This document shows, piece by piece, positions 8,999-18,541 of a stretch of 64,000 nucleotides of DNA. The notes beneath the pieces are model-generated. The model had not been told where the DNA came from, searched no databases, and was given only the letters and a program-made list of their open reading frames with translations. A program made the translations under genes and the position numbers. Each line of letters begins with the position of its first letter. The first letter of the stretch is position 1. The stretch comes from Formosa sp. L2A11 (GTDB lineage Bacteria > Bacteroidota > Bacteroidia > Flavobacteriales > Flavobacteriaceae). Location of the stretch: contig NZ_CP047028.1 in NCBI RefSeq assembly GCF_009796865.1, positions 3,410,001-3,474,000 on the forward strand, read 5' to 3'.

Positions 8999-10801
8999 TT
9001 ATAACTTCTCGATATACACATAATAGGCAGGATGAACATGTCCATCTTTATCTATTAACTGTGCTTCCATATCGTATTTTCCTGCTGGGATTTTTCCTTT
9101 AAAAATAACCTCTTGCTGATCTTTATCTATTTTTAAGGTTTTATCTAAATCTGCAACAAACAGATAAGCTTCTGTAAAATCTGATTTTACACTTGCAGGC
9201 ATAGTTTTATCAAACACTATCGCTTCCTTTTGAGCAGGGAATTTTGAATTAATACCGAGTCCGCTTTCTCTAGGAAACCGACGCAGTGTAATGGTATATT
9301 CTCCATCTTCTACAAACTCTATTTTCCAAGCTCCTGATCCCGTTACACCCTCTACAGCTCCGTTTTGGTGCCATGCTGGTGTATATTTTCCTGAAATTAG
9401 ATCGTGAGCAGAGATTCTACTCGGGTTTTCGTAAGGAGAACCTACTTTTATATATGCATATCTTTCATCTACGCCATCATCCATAAAAGATTGCCACCAA
9501 CGTTCGTAACCTTCAGCTAAACGGGCTGCAACTTCTGGATGTGCTGCAATTACATTTTGTTCTTGTGCTAAATCCTTATCTATATTATACAATTCGTCAC
9601 CATCTACTAAACGCCAATTATTATCCATTACTGTATATTTCTTATATTTTATTAGATTTTGTTTTCTTTGGGTATCCATATATAAAATTCGGTTTTCCCA
9701 ATCGGCATTTTTATCATCTAATAAGGGCTTTAAACTTTTACCGTCAAGTGGTTTTATCGGATTAAAATCTAATCCAAGTAAGTCTACAAACGTTGGTAAC
9801 AAATCGTAATGCGCCACTAGATTATCAATATCTTTTCCTCCAGTAAGTTGCCCATCAGGCCAACGGATAAAAAATGGCACCCGATGTCCGCCGTCATACT
9901 GACTCCCTTTTCCTCCTCTTAAACCAGCATTGTATGTACCACGTCCTGCCGACGTTCCGTTATCTGTAGTAAAAATTAAAATGGTATTATCTGCAATTTT
10001 AAGAGCATCTAACTTATCTACTAATGTCTTAAAATTATCATCCATATTAGTGATCATACCATAAAATCTGCGGAGTCTAGGATCTAAATCTTTATATTTT
10101 TCTCCTTGATATTGATCGTAATATGCTTTTGGTAAATTATAAGGAGAATGCGGTGCATTGGTAGAAATATAACAGAAAAATGGTTCGTCTTTATGATCTT
10201 CAATAAAAGTTATCGCTTCAGAAAAGAAAACATCTGTACAGTAACCTTCATATTTTTGAAGCTGTCCATTATGCCAATAAGTATCGTCGAAATAATCGTT
10301 TCTCCAATAATCTGGTCCTTGTCCAATTCCGCCACCACCATGTCTAACAACTTCATGAAACCCACGATCTATAGGTCTAAACGGATAATTATCGCCTAAA
10401 TGCCATTTACCAAACAAACCATTTGTATACCCATTTTGAGCCAATATTTGAGGTAAAATAACCTCATCTTCAAACAGTAAAGACCGTCCGCTAATCGTAT
10501 GATAAACATTTACTCGATTACTGTGGCGGCCAGACATGATTGCACTTCGAGAAGGTGCACAAGTAGTACTTACATGATAATTAGTAAACCGAATGGCTTG
10601 ATTATAAAGTTTATCGATATTAGGCGTTTTTACATACGGATTTCCTGTTGCTCCCAAATCTCCCATTCCCTGATCGTCTGTAATGACGAAAACAATATTA
10701 GGTTTTTGCTTGATCTGTTTTTTATTTTGACTATAAATTGAATTAACAGTACTACATAAAACTAATACTAGAAGAGATAAATGATGTGTTGCTTTTTTCA
10801 T
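8999..10801 (-). CDS. S1-family sulfatase with C-terminal beta domain
   Basis: A 600-residue secreted arylsulfatase-type enzyme (signal peptide ending SIYSQ). Metal-binding Asp42-Asp43 lie in VITDDQG, and the formylglycine site CAPSR has Cys81. HSPYN and TTDNGT segments provide further family signatures. About 130 extra C-terminal residues (GAWKIEFVEDGEYTITLRRF) form a probable beta-sandwich, shared with the sulfatase at 49680-51530. It removes sulfate esters from the polysaccharide; regioselectivity and subfamily cannot be assigned by eye. The Cys must be oxidised by a maturase (FGE or anSME type) that is not encoded here. It lies between an SGNH gene and a GHL15-like gene. Confidence 0.93.
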   Translation of the reverse strand: MKKATHHLSLLVLVLCSTVNSIYSQNKKQIKQKPNIVFVITDDQGMGDLGATGNPYVKTPNIDKLYNQAIRFTNYHVSTTCAPSRSAIMSGRHSNRVNVYHTISGRSLLFEDEVILPQILAQNGYTNGLFGKWHLGDNYPFRPIDRGFHEVVRHGGGGIGQGPDYWRNDYFDDTYWHNGQLQKYEGYCTDVFFSEAITFIEDHKDEPFFCYISTNAPHSPYNLPKAYYDQYQGEKYKDLDPRLRRFYGMITNMDDNFKTLVDKLDALKIADNTILIFTTDNGTSAGRGTYNAGLRGGKGSQYDGGHRVPFFIRWPDGQLTGGKDIDNLVAHYDLLPTFVDLLGLDFNPIKPLDGKSLKPLLDDKNADWENRILYMDTQRKQNLIKYKKYTVMDNNWRLVDGDELYNIDKDLAQEQNVIAAHPEVAARLAEGYERWWQSFMDDGVDERYAYIKVGSPYENPSRISAHDLISGKYTPAWHQNGAVEGVTGSGAWKIEFVEDGEYTITLRRFPRESGLGINSKFPAQKEAIVFDKTMPASVKSDFTEAYLFVADLDKTLKIDKDQQEVIFKGKIPAGKYDMEAQLIDKDGHVHPAYYVYIEKL

Positions 10802-10812
10802 TTTTAAAGTGA

Positions 10813-11619
10813 TTATTTTTTTAAATTTACTGAGATTACACGAGCCACTTCCTTTCCTTGTTGTTCACTTCCCAAGGCATTGTAATGTACATTCCCTGGT
10901 TCTTGTGCCCATGCTTCTAAATGTGGTTTTGTATATGTATATAAATCGTTTACACTTATGTTTGGATACTCAGAGAGAACCTCTAAAGCCGCTTTATTAT
11001 ATACAATACTATCTCCTTTTTTTCTTCCTTTAGCCTCTTCTGGAACTGGTGTTGTTGTTGCAAAAATTAATTTAGCTTCAGGGTAATTTGCTTTCAAATA
11101 GTTGCATATCGCTCTTAATTGCGCTTTGTATTCGCTTATACTCGACACTTGTTCTCCACTTATATTTAAATGTTTTCCTTTTAGATATTTTAAATCGTGT
11201 AGACCTACATTAAAATGAATCACGTCCCATTTAAAATTCCAACCTTGTTCTAAATTAGGCTGAAACATAGTGTTATGCATTTTTTCCATATTTGGAATAA
11301 AATCTTTACTAGCCCCACCATTTTTAAATAACCGAATAACATTAGCCTTTCCTGCTAATTTTTTTATAACCGTAGACGAATACATAATTGACACAGAATC
11401 GCCATAAATAAGTACATTAGGCAGATCTGCTTTGGGGTCGATATAATTAAAAGCATCGGTTTTATACACAGATCCTACATTTCCGCATAATGTCTCCCAC
11501 GCTTTTTTACAGACAATAGGATTCGTATCGTTAGTCTGCTGAAAACCAAAAGATAACGGTCTCACTCCTAATCCCAACACAGCTGTACCTAAAAGGTTTA
11601 CAAAGGTTTTACGTTTCAT
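10813..11619 (-). CDS. SGNH/GDSL-type hydrolase (268 aa)
   Basis: Probable periplasmic carbohydrate esterase. The N-terminus MKRKTFVNLLGTAVLGLGVR is a signal-like segment. The SGNH blocks are present: IYGDSVS with nucleophile Ser75, a Gly in KNGGASKDF, HFNVGLHD (Asn in block III) and NVHYNALG with the catalytic His near the C-terminus. It likely removes acetyl or another acyl group from sugars, which fits a locus full of sulfatases and glycosidases, but the acyl group is not determined. It stops 11 nt before the downstream sulfatase start and is the third gene of the GH3 unit. It shows little similarity to the other SGNH proteins here beyond the catalytic blocks. Confidence 0.8.
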   Translation of the reverse strand: MKRKTFVNLLGTAVLGLGVRPLSFGFQQTNDTNPIVCKKAWETLCGNVGSVYKTDAFNYIDPKADLPNVLIYGDSVSIMYSSTVIKKLAGKANVIRLFKNGGASKDFIPNMEKMHNTMFQPNLEQGWNFKWDVIHFNVGLHDLKYLKGKHLNISGEQVSSISEYKAQLRAICNYLKANYPEAKLIFATTTPVPEEAKGRKKGDSIVYNKAALEVLSEYPNISVNDLYTYTKPHLEAWAQEPGNVHYNALGSEQQGKEVARVISVNLKK

Positions 11620-11725
11620 TTTTATTATAAATTTTTAATCCAAAAAAGTCTCAATGGGAATACTTTTATCGCATTCCTTTATTTATCTCCTGCTTATTCA
11701 CCCTTACATTCACTTCAGACAGATA

Positions 11726-12799
11726 TTATTTATTTTCAGCTTGATATTTAGCGACTATAGCTGCGGCTAATTTTTTAGCGCCTTGTTTATTTAAATGCAC
11801 ACTATCTTTTAAATCGGCTTCTGAGGTTACAACATCTAAACCACGAACAAGATGTAAATTATCATATTGTTTCTGAAGCTTTTCAATAACCGCTGTGCTG
11901 CCATTACGCCAGACGTCCATCCGATTTTCTGGATTTACTTTACCCACAACGGTAGTGGTAAATGTTTGTGATACACAAATGATATCGGCTTGCGGAAACC
12001 TACTACATAAACTACTAATAAGAGTTTCATAAACCGGTAGCACCCCACTAATGGGATCTGCTTCATAGGTCACATCGTTATACCCCCATAATACGGTAAT
12101 TAAACGTGGAGATAATCCATCAAAATTTCGTAAAGTTTCAATCGAAATTTCAGATCCGCCAGTAGCTAAGTTTACGTAATCAAATCCTAAAGCATCGGCC
12201 ACACCGTAAGGATATGTATCTACAGTTCCAGATTGTCCTACACCATGAGTTATAGAGTTTCCAATAGCCACGTATAGTGGCTTTTTAACTTCAGGTAAAT
12301 CAGATAATGTGTAACCTGCGGACAGCTCTAAACCTAAGAACTTCACTCCTGAAAAATGAGGTAGGTACACCTCCCATTTGTTGGTCTCTTTCGATGGATT
12401 AGCAATGGTAAACTCTAAATCTGAAATAAAATCATAAACCTTGACATCGTCCTTAAAAACCGTAAACCGTCGCTTTCTCCCTTGACTATTTTCTAATTTG
12501 TCAAATTTTAATGTTATAAGCGGACTATTTGTTTTAAAACTAATACTAATTCCCGGTTGTGTTCTTGCTCTAGTTATTTCCAGCGTCCCATCGAAACCAG
12601 CGTTAAAAAAATCTTCGGTATATCGATATAACTCAGCTTCGGATTCTGTGACCTTCGAAAACAGTACACCATTATACCGCAAAGCACTATCGTTTGGTTT
12701 TATAAAGTTACTTTCCACAAAACTAGATTTCTCTTGTGCCGTTACCATAAATATAGTACTACAAAACACTAAAAGCAGGCTGATTTTAATTCTATCCAT
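11726..12799 (-). CDS. SGNH esterase with N-terminal beta-sandwich domain
   Basis: A 357-residue secreted esterase. After the signal peptide (MVTAQ) a beta-rich domain spans roughly residues 30-165 (YRYTEDFFNAGFDGTLEI, FLGLELSAGY). It resembles the N-terminal domain found in CE2-like or GxDLY-SGNH esterases. The catalytic SGNH domain begins at YVAIGNSITHG (Ser182), with VLWGYNDV as block III and DSVHLNKQG supplying the Asp-His pair. Deacetylation of the target glycan is the likeliest role. It is in the GH3-led unit, between the frameshifted DUF1080 gene and the 268-residue SGNH gene. The family is recognised; the substrate is inferred. Confidence 0.82.
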   Translation of the reverse strand: MDRIKISLLLVFCSTIFMVTAQEKSSFVESNFIKPNDSALRYNGVLFSKVTESEAELYRYTEDFFNAGFDGTLEITRARTQPGISISFKTNSPLITLKFDKLENSQGRKRRFTVFKDDVKVYDFISDLEFTIANPSKETNKWEVYLPHFSGVKFLGLELSAGYTLSDLPEVKKPLYVAIGNSITHGVGQSGTVDTYPYGVADALGFDYVNLATGGSEISIETLRNFDGLSPRLITVLWGYNDVTYEADPISGVLPVYETLISSLCSRFPQADIICVSQTFTTTVVGKVNPENRMDVWRNGSTAVIEKLQKQYDNLHLVRGLDVVTSEADLKDSVHLNKQGAKKLAAAIVAKYQAENK

Positions 12800-12850
12800 A
12801 AGGCTTAATTTATTACATATTTTAGTCTAACCGATTCTTGGTTGTTTATA

Positions 12851-13679
12851 TTAATCCAAAAACAGTTCTATTGGTACGGCGGTTTCAAACTCTTTAATCC
12901 GAATATTTCGATAATAAATCTCTGCCGTTTCCGATTGAAATCCGATAATTCCTGATTCTGGTGTTAAATTGAATGCCATATTTACAATCTCTCCATTCAG
13001 TTTATGAATGGTATATTCTCCACCCATAACAATAATTTCACAAGTATTCCATTTATTGTTTAATGCATTATAATTTGTAGTAGGCTTTGCTAAATGCATC
13101 CAATCACTTTTATCTTCTGGAATTCCTCCATCTTTTGGAGCTAAAAACGTTTTCCCATCTTTAGACGAAAACCCAATCATAACCTGCACCGCTAGGTCTT
13201 ATTAAATCTCCAGTATGATTGTTATTGGTTATTTGATTATAACGAATTTGATATTCAATACCTATGGGCCAAACTTTATCGTCTGTAACATGATAATACA
13301 CACCAGCATCGTACTGCCATCTATCAAAATTATTTGTGATTTTTTCTCCCCATTTATATTGAAATCTCAAAATGTAATTACTGTATTCTTTATTGGTATA
13401 AAATAAGCCATGTGTTGCATTCTCGCCTGTATTTAAATTTAAACTATCGGGCATATTCTTAAAGACGTGCACCTCTTCATTTTCTATAGCAAAGGCTTTT
13501 TTAGCTTGTTGGGCATCTCCGTTTCTTAACTTTAAATGCCAACCGTCCCAATTTTCACCATTGAATATTTCAACAAACCCATTATCTGATAATGGATCCG
13601 ATTGCCCATTCATGACCATGACGTTTAGTGCTAGAAACCCGACTAAAAGAATAAAAGGCCTTAATTGTTTCGCTTTCAT
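12851..13679 (-). pseudogene. DUF1080-type (3-keto-disaccharide hydrolase) gene with frameshift
   Basis: Two overlapping frames together encode one DUF1080 domain protein. The 5' part (13679-13161) gives a signal peptide, then VEIFNGENWDGWHL and YDAGVYYHV, and runs into a stop after RPSGAGYDWVFV. The remainder (13186-12851) continues in another frame as QVMIGFSSKDGKTF through GIIGFQSETAEIYYRNIRI to the stop. The junction lies between about 13186 and 13199, where one extra base (or two missing) explains the break. DUF1080 proteins are beta-sandwich folds, some shown to hydrolyse 3-keto-glycosides. Whether this is a real mutation or a sequencing error cannot be told here. The gene sits between GH3 and the SGNH esterase. 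Confidence 0.85.
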
Positions 13680-13703
13680 TTTAATTGAATTTAATGAATT
13701 TGG

Positions 13704-16256
13704 TTATTTAACAGTTATAATCTGTTTCTCTACAATTTCTGCTGAAGACTTCCCAATCTGGATTTCATATCGTCCAGGATTTACCACATATTTTTGTTTA
13801 GCGACATCCCACCATTCCATATCATCAATAGAAAAACTCAATGTCACTTGCTCTGTTTCTCCTTTAGAAACAGACACGCGTTTGAAGGCTTTTAACTGAC
13901 GAATAGGCTGATAAACTTCAGAATCTAAATTAGTAACATATAATTGAACAACATCATCTCCATCCATGACTCCTGTATTTTTCACATCCAAAACAGCCGT
14001 GACTTCTTTTTTCTTCTGAGTTACTTTTAATCCTGTATAATCGAATGACGTATAACTTAATCCATATCCAAACGGATAGGTTACATTATCTTTCATATAC
14101 ATGTACGTCCGTCCTTTACTGATTTCGTAATCTTCAAAATCTGGTAATTTATCAGGATCTGTATAGAAAGTAAGCGGAAGATGTCCTGAAGGATTCTCTT
14201 TACCTGTAATTAATTCTGCTAAAGCGTAACCACCTTCTTGTCCAGGGAACCATTGTAATAGTATTGAAGGCACAAGCTCATTTAATTCAGCCAATTGCAT
14301 GACTGTTCCGCCATTAAGAACCACCAACATATTAGGATAAATAGCCGCCAATGCTTTAATTTCCTCCATTTGGTCTTCTGGAACAATAGAATTCATGCGG
14401 TCATGAGACTCTTTAGACATTCTCCATGTTAAACCTCCCACATAAATTAATAATTTATCCTCAGGATTTTCAACAACCACATCGTCTTGTGGTTCTACCC
14501 ATTTTAACAAGGCCCGAGCAGGTTCTGCTTCGCCATTATAATACTCTACTTTTAAGTTTACAGCTTGCCCTGCTTCAAGAAAAACCCCTTGGGATTCATC
14601 TGAATCCTGTGCTTTGCTATGCCAATTATCTATAACTTTTTCATCATTTATCCAAACGCGTGCTCCGCTTAATGCCGTAATTGAAAAATAATGTACTCCA
14701 GTACGATTAGGCGTTAATTCTGCTGTCCAACGTGCAGAAAACGTAGGTTGTGGAATCTCAGGATCTATATGCGCTAGAGGCTTTGGTAAATCTAAATCAA
14801 AACCGCGATCTGTTCTTACCGAAACCGGCTCACCTTCAAGTTTAGTTCCTGCAAAATATTCTCCGGTTACACCTTTAGTATTTGGTTTTCCAGGTATATT
14901 TAAATTGCCTTCAGGAATAAATAACCACTTGCCTCCTAACTGACTTTTAATTTCAAAACGATCTCCAGCAATTTTTTTCATTCCCAACATAGGTGTTGCA
15001 GCAATACCAGCTGCATTTCCGCTATAAGCTCCAAAAGGTGCATCGTTTACATAAGGTCCTGCAAAAAGAATAGATTTATATTTCTCAGGTGTTGCGGGCA
15101 GTACATTGTTCTTATTTTGTAATAAAACAGCACCTTCACGAGCAATTTGTCTGGCGATTTTTAAATGATTTTCTGAACCTACAACAGCTGTTGATATTTT
15201 AGTATACGGATTATCTTCATCTGAACGCAAAAGTCCTAACTTAATACGTGTTGCCAGATTACGGATAATCGCTTGATCTAAATCTGATTCTTTCATTAAG
15301 CCTTGTTCCACTGCTTGCTTAGACCATTCTCTTTCGTTTACTTCTGCAGCACGATCTGAACCTGAATACATATCTACTCCAGCTGTAATCATCATTGTAG
15401 CAGCTTCTGGTCCGTTTTTAGCATATTTATGTTTTTCAACCATATGTCCTGGCACGCCAACATCGGTAACAACTGTACCATTAAATCCCCATTCGTTACG
15501 TAAAACATCGGTTAACAACCATTTATTTGCCGCACATGGAATTCCATTTAAACCATTATAGGCCACCATTATAGATTCTACATCTTCTCGAGCAATAACA
15601 TCGCGATACGCTGGGAAATAATATTCACGTAATGCACGTTCTGAAACATCGGGACGGACATACAACCGGTTATGTTCTGTATTATTGACCACAAAATGCT
15701 TTATAGTTGCTACCGTTTTCAAGTAATCTGGATTGTCTCCTTGCAATCCACCTACAAAAGAACTCGCTAATTCTGTTGTTAAAAATGGATCTTCTCCATA
15801 GGTTTCTTCGGTACGTCCCCAGCGTGAATCACGAGCCATATTAATTACAGGACTCCATAAGGTTAAGCCGTGATATCGTTTTGCTTTATCTTGGGCAGAG
15901 TCTGCATTATTAAGTGCACGCGCTTCATCACTAATAGCTGTTGCCATATCTTTTATTAAAGGCGGATTCCAACCAGAAGCCATAGACAATGGCACAGGAA
16001 ACTGAGTTGCCTCACCTCGACGTGCTACACCATGCAAGGCTTCATTCCACCAATGGTGACCCGGAATATCTAAACGTTCTATAGGCAAACTGGTCATTTC
16101 TATGAGCCCAACTTTTTCATCTAAAGTCATTTGTTTTACCAATTCCGTTGCTTGCTTTGTTGCTCGCTTATGAAGTGCTGTTCGGTCTTGAGCAACAGTT
16201 GTTCCTGCAAAGAGCATAGCAATACAATAGGTCGCTATTAAAATGTATTTTTTCAT
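13704..16256 (-). CDS. GH3 glycoside hydrolase with inserted PA14 domain
   Basis: An 850-residue secreted GH3 enzyme (signal peptide to AGTTVAQ). The TIM-barrel domain has KHFVVNN near 186 and the nucleophile Asp265 in GTVVTDVGVPG. The alpha/beta-sandwich domain is interrupted by a PA14-type module at about residues 460-610 (FSARWTAELTPNRTGVHYF, ARVWINDEKVIDNW). A C-terminal fibronectin-III-like domain follows (DGDDVVQLYVTN). It removes non-reducing beta-linked sugars, most often glucose or xylose. PA14 modules in GH3 often shape the active site. The nucleophile context TDV rather than the usual SDW differs from classical beta-glucosidases. The operator-bearing promoter is 74-142 nt upstream, so this is the first gene of its unit. 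Confidence 0.92.
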   Translation of the reverse strand: MKKYILIATYCIAMLFAGTTVAQDRTALHKRATKQATELVKQMTLDEKVGLIEMTSLPIERLDIPGHHWWNEALHGVARRGEATQFPVPLSMASGWNPPLIKDMATAISDEARALNNADSAQDKAKRYHGLTLWSPVINMARDSRWGRTEETYGEDPFLTTELASSFVGGLQGDNPDYLKTVATIKHFVVNNTEHNRLYVRPDVSERALREYYFPAYRDVIAREDVESIMVAYNGLNGIPCAANKWLLTDVLRNEWGFNGTVVTDVGVPGHMVEKHKYAKNGPEAATMMITAGVDMYSGSDRAAEVNEREWSKQAVEQGLMKESDLDQAIIRNLATRIKLGLLRSDEDNPYTKISTAVVGSENHLKIARQIAREGAVLLQNKNNVLPATPEKYKSILFAGPYVNDAPFGAYSGNAAGIAATPMLGMKKIAGDRFEIKSQLGGKWLFIPEGNLNIPGKPNTKGVTGEYFAGTKLEGEPVSVRTDRGFDLDLPKPLAHIDPEIPQPTFSARWTAELTPNRTGVHYFSITALSGARVWINDEKVIDNWHSKAQDSDESQGVFLEAGQAVNLKVEYYNGEAEPARALLKWVEPQDDVVVENPEDKLLIYVGGLTWRMSKESHDRMNSIVPEDQMEEIKALAAIYPNMLVVLNGGTVMQLAELNELVPSILLQWFPGQEGGYALAELITGKENPSGHLPLTFYTDPDKLPDFEDYEISKGRTYMYMKDNVTYPFGYGLSYTSFDYTGLKVTQKKKEVTAVLDVKNTGVMDGDDVVQLYVTNLDSEVYQPIRQLKAFKRVSVSKGETEQVTLSFSIDDMEWWDVAKQKYVVNPGRYEIQIGKSSAEIVEKQIITVK

Positions 16257-16329
16257 ATTATTAAATTTCTATAAATGAGTCTTTCAAATGCTTTAATCTT
16301 CCGTTTTACAACTGCATCTTTTCTATATA

Positions 16330-16398
16330 CAATACTATTAATTTTCTATAATAAAAGATATAACTCATCATTCAAGTACTATAAACTATGATTCATTT
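16330..16398 (-). promoter_or_regulatory. Promoter and operator of the GH3 unit (site E)
   Basis: CAATACTA (16330-16337; TAGTATTG on the transcribed strand) is followed exactly 50 nt later by TATAAACTATG (16380-16390). The core is flanked by ATTCA (16370-16374) and ATTCATTT (16391-16398), a 21-bp direct repeat. This is the cleanest copy of the shared architecture. It lies between the GH3 start codon and the terminator of the upstream unit. Confidence 0.68.
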
Positions 16399-16439
16399 TG
16401 AGGTTGACAATATTATATCATGGATTAAAAGTTATTAGG

Positions 16440-16485
16440 TAAAAAATGCCTCATAATTACTTTTTAGAAGTAACTATGAGGCATT
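16440..16485 (-). terminator. Rho-independent terminator after the calcium-loop gene
   Basis: AATGCCTCATA pairs with TATGAGGCATT, extended by TTACTT with AAGTAA across one A-C mismatch, with a short loop. On the minus strand the hairpin is followed by TTTTTT (plus A-run 16441-16446). It ends the unit containing the gene at 16623-18380. Confidence 0.85.
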
Positions 16486-16507
16486 ATACTATTTTGATTT
16501 TAATAAA

Positions 16508-16620
16508 CTACTTCATTGCTTTTGCAATAGCTAATTTTATCATTGGTGTTTAATAATCTAAACACATAATATTATGTGCAATACGCACAATTCTAATATA
16601 TCCTCTATTTTCTGCAATAC
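16508..16620 (-). pseudogene. Remnant of an SGNH hydrolase 3' end
   Basis: Translation on the minus strand gives AHNIMCLDY, an internal stop, then TPMIKLAIAKAMK and a stop. The first part matches ANNIVFLDYYTPMVNA of the SGNH gene at 18542-19579. At the DNA level about 40 bases around 16541-16580 are nearly identical to about 18660-18700. The last part matches that gene's C-terminus (EPMVNDAINTVLKK). It looks like a decayed duplicate in which the segment between the two Pro-Met sites was lost. It is too short to function. Confidence 0.6.
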
Positions 16621-16622
16621 TG

Positions 16623-18380
16623 TTAATCAATTAAAGCATTCCAATTACCTCCAAAATAAGCCTTATCAATGTCTTTAATTTGTATTTCGTTCTTTACGCG
16701 TTTTGCCTGATCAAGTAAATCCATATAAATATAAAATTGCAACCAATACCCATAATTATACTTCTGATTTTCTGATTTTGGATCTTTCATAAATGCATAC
16801 CACGAAGTATTTAATCCCTTTTTTGAAGCAATTTCCAACGCGATTTCTGCTTGCTCCCAAATAGCATCAGACATAGACTTATGCAGTGTTCTATAATCTT
16901 TATATTCCATTTCAGATATATTGATAATCTCACAGCGATCATCAATACCTAATTCTTTTAAAGACACCGTTTTTTCAAAATGGGTATCTCCATCGATGTC
17001 CATTTCAATTTTATCGATAAAGCCATTATTATCAGTATCCTCATATTTAAAGGTACTAAAAGGGCTAAATTCATTTTGTTTTCGGCTATGTCTAGGCTCA
17101 TAGAAGTCTTCTACTCCACCCCATGCCTGATAAGAAAAAGCCAATTGATCTATTCTCCATGCGCCCCATTCTGCTCCATAAAGATGTATTTTTCCATCAA
17201 ATTTAGAGATATACAAATTCCCGTGTCCACTGTTATCCAAATCCCACTCTCCACGGTCTCCAACCGCATCAGATTGAATATGATTATCTAATCCACCATT
17301 CCTTGCACTCGTTTTAAACAAATCCATAGGATCGTAAAACTCTACGCGTTCCCAACGTTCACAATCATCATCTTCATCATACACAAAAACAACCTTATCC
17401 CATTTACCTCTATTGTAAGTTAAATCCAGAGCGGTCTCAAAACCAGGATAAATTAACTCAGAAACAGCTCTCCATCGGGGATCTTTAATAAATGTATCCG
17501 CTTCTTTTACTCTTTTATTCTCAAACTTGTGAACCTGATCCATATAGTCAAATCCTTCACCTTCAAATTTAATCGACATATCAAAATCATATTCATTGCT
17601 TGGTGCATTGTCATTATCTAAATCTAAAGATATTGCGACATAGCTAATCTTGCCTTCTGTATATTGGTTCGGAAAATTAGTAGGTCTATCGGTTCCCCTA
17701 AACGTCATCTCTGTTAATCCATCTTCATCGTAATCGAAAAACAAAAATGGGTTCTCCCAATTTAATCTCAAATCGTGCAAGCGATCTGTTGTAGCATGTG
17801 CCTTCAAGAACGTACTCTGTCCAGAGTAATCTTCTATAAAATTTGATTGTCCCTCATGTAACCAAGCACGAAGACGAAACGTATTCCAGTCAAAATAGTT
17901 AAATACATTATCTTTATCGGCATCTATCATCCACATATAATGTGGTCCTCGCCTTGTTCCCTTCGGTGCATTATCTATATAAACTTGCATATCTGCAACG
18001 CCATCTCCATCTGTATCGACCCAATCGAATGCTGCATCATTGATATCACAATAATTTCCATCTTTGTTAATATCAATCAGTAAACAATCGCTATCTGTGT
18101 CGCCTTCAAAATCGCCTTCTTTCATATCGTCGTCATCGTCAATCCACATGATAGGTGTATTATGAATTGTAATGGATTTTATAATATCCGGATCTCCATC
18201 ATTATCCAAATCGATACTAGTGGGCTCATATCCTATCGGAGGCAGAGGTAAACGATAAGATACCAACGGGGTATTGTTGTTCCAATAATCGGATTTTGAA
18301 GAATATTTTCCCTCCTGTTGAGCCAATCCGATAAATGGAATGGCTAGACTAAAATATAGCGTTAAAATAAATCTATTCAT
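16623..18380 (-). CDS. Secreted protein with many DxDxDG calcium loops, unknown function
   Basis: I do not recognise a named family. The 585-residue protein has a signal peptide (IPFIGLAQ) and at least eight Asp-rich loops of the calcium-binding FG-GAP/VCBS or dockerin type: DLDNDGDPD, DTDGDGVAD, DADKDNVFN, DYDEDGLTE, DLDNDNAP, DLDNSGHGN, DTDNNGFID and DIDGDTHFE. These are spread over roughly residues 55-455, which suggests a beta-propeller. The last 130 residues are helical. Calcium-stabilised propellers occur in several polysaccharide lyase families (PL11, for example), so an enzyme or a glycan-binding protein are both possible. It is the last gene of the unit with the fucosidase-domain SGNH esterase and is followed by a strong terminator. 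Confidence 0.75.
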   Translation of the reverse strand: MNRFILTLYFSLAIPFIGLAQQEGKYSSKSDYWNNNTPLVSYRLPLPPIGYEPTSIDLDNDGDPDIIKSITIHNTPIMWIDDDDDMKEGDFEGDTDSDCLLIDINKDGNYCDINDAAFDWVDTDGDGVADMQVYIDNAPKGTRRGPHYMWMIDADKDNVFNYFDWNTFRLRAWLHEGQSNFIEDYSGQSTFLKAHATTDRLHDLRLNWENPFLFFDYDEDGLTEMTFRGTDRPTNFPNQYTEGKISYVAISLDLDNDNAPSNEYDFDMSIKFEGEGFDYMDQVHKFENKRVKEADTFIKDPRWRAVSELIYPGFETALDLTYNRGKWDKVVFVYDEDDDCERWERVEFYDPMDLFKTSARNGGLDNHIQSDAVGDRGEWDLDNSGHGNLYISKFDGKIHLYGAEWGAWRIDQLAFSYQAWGGVEDFYEPRHSRKQNEFSPFSTFKYEDTDNNGFIDKIEMDIDGDTHFEKTVSLKELGIDDRCEIINISEMEYKDYRTLHKSMSDAIWEQAEIALEIASKKGLNTSWYAFMKDPKSENQKYNYGYWLQFYIYMDLLDQAKRVKNEIQIKDIDKAYFGGNWNALID

Positions 18381-18541
18381 AGATTTTAAATGTTCTTAAA
18401 GTTTACATGAAGAATAAAAAGAGAGTCTTCGTTTGGGACGCTATGGTTTCATAACGCTTATTATATCTCGTTGATCTACAACTATTTTACAAGCCTCTAA
18501 ACCATATCTATGTTTGAAGCCCCCTATTACATTCTATATCT

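Noticed and set aside
16403-16424. TTGACA-like box with TATAT downstream on the plus strand
   Set aside because: No plus-strand gene follows, and Bacteroidota housekeeping promoters do not use the TTGACA/TATAAT pattern.
18381-18541. Possible operator before the calcium-loop gene (CCATATCTATG near 18502)
   Set aside because: No -7 element is found at 50 nt and the half-sites are absent; the gene can be read through from the SGNH gene.
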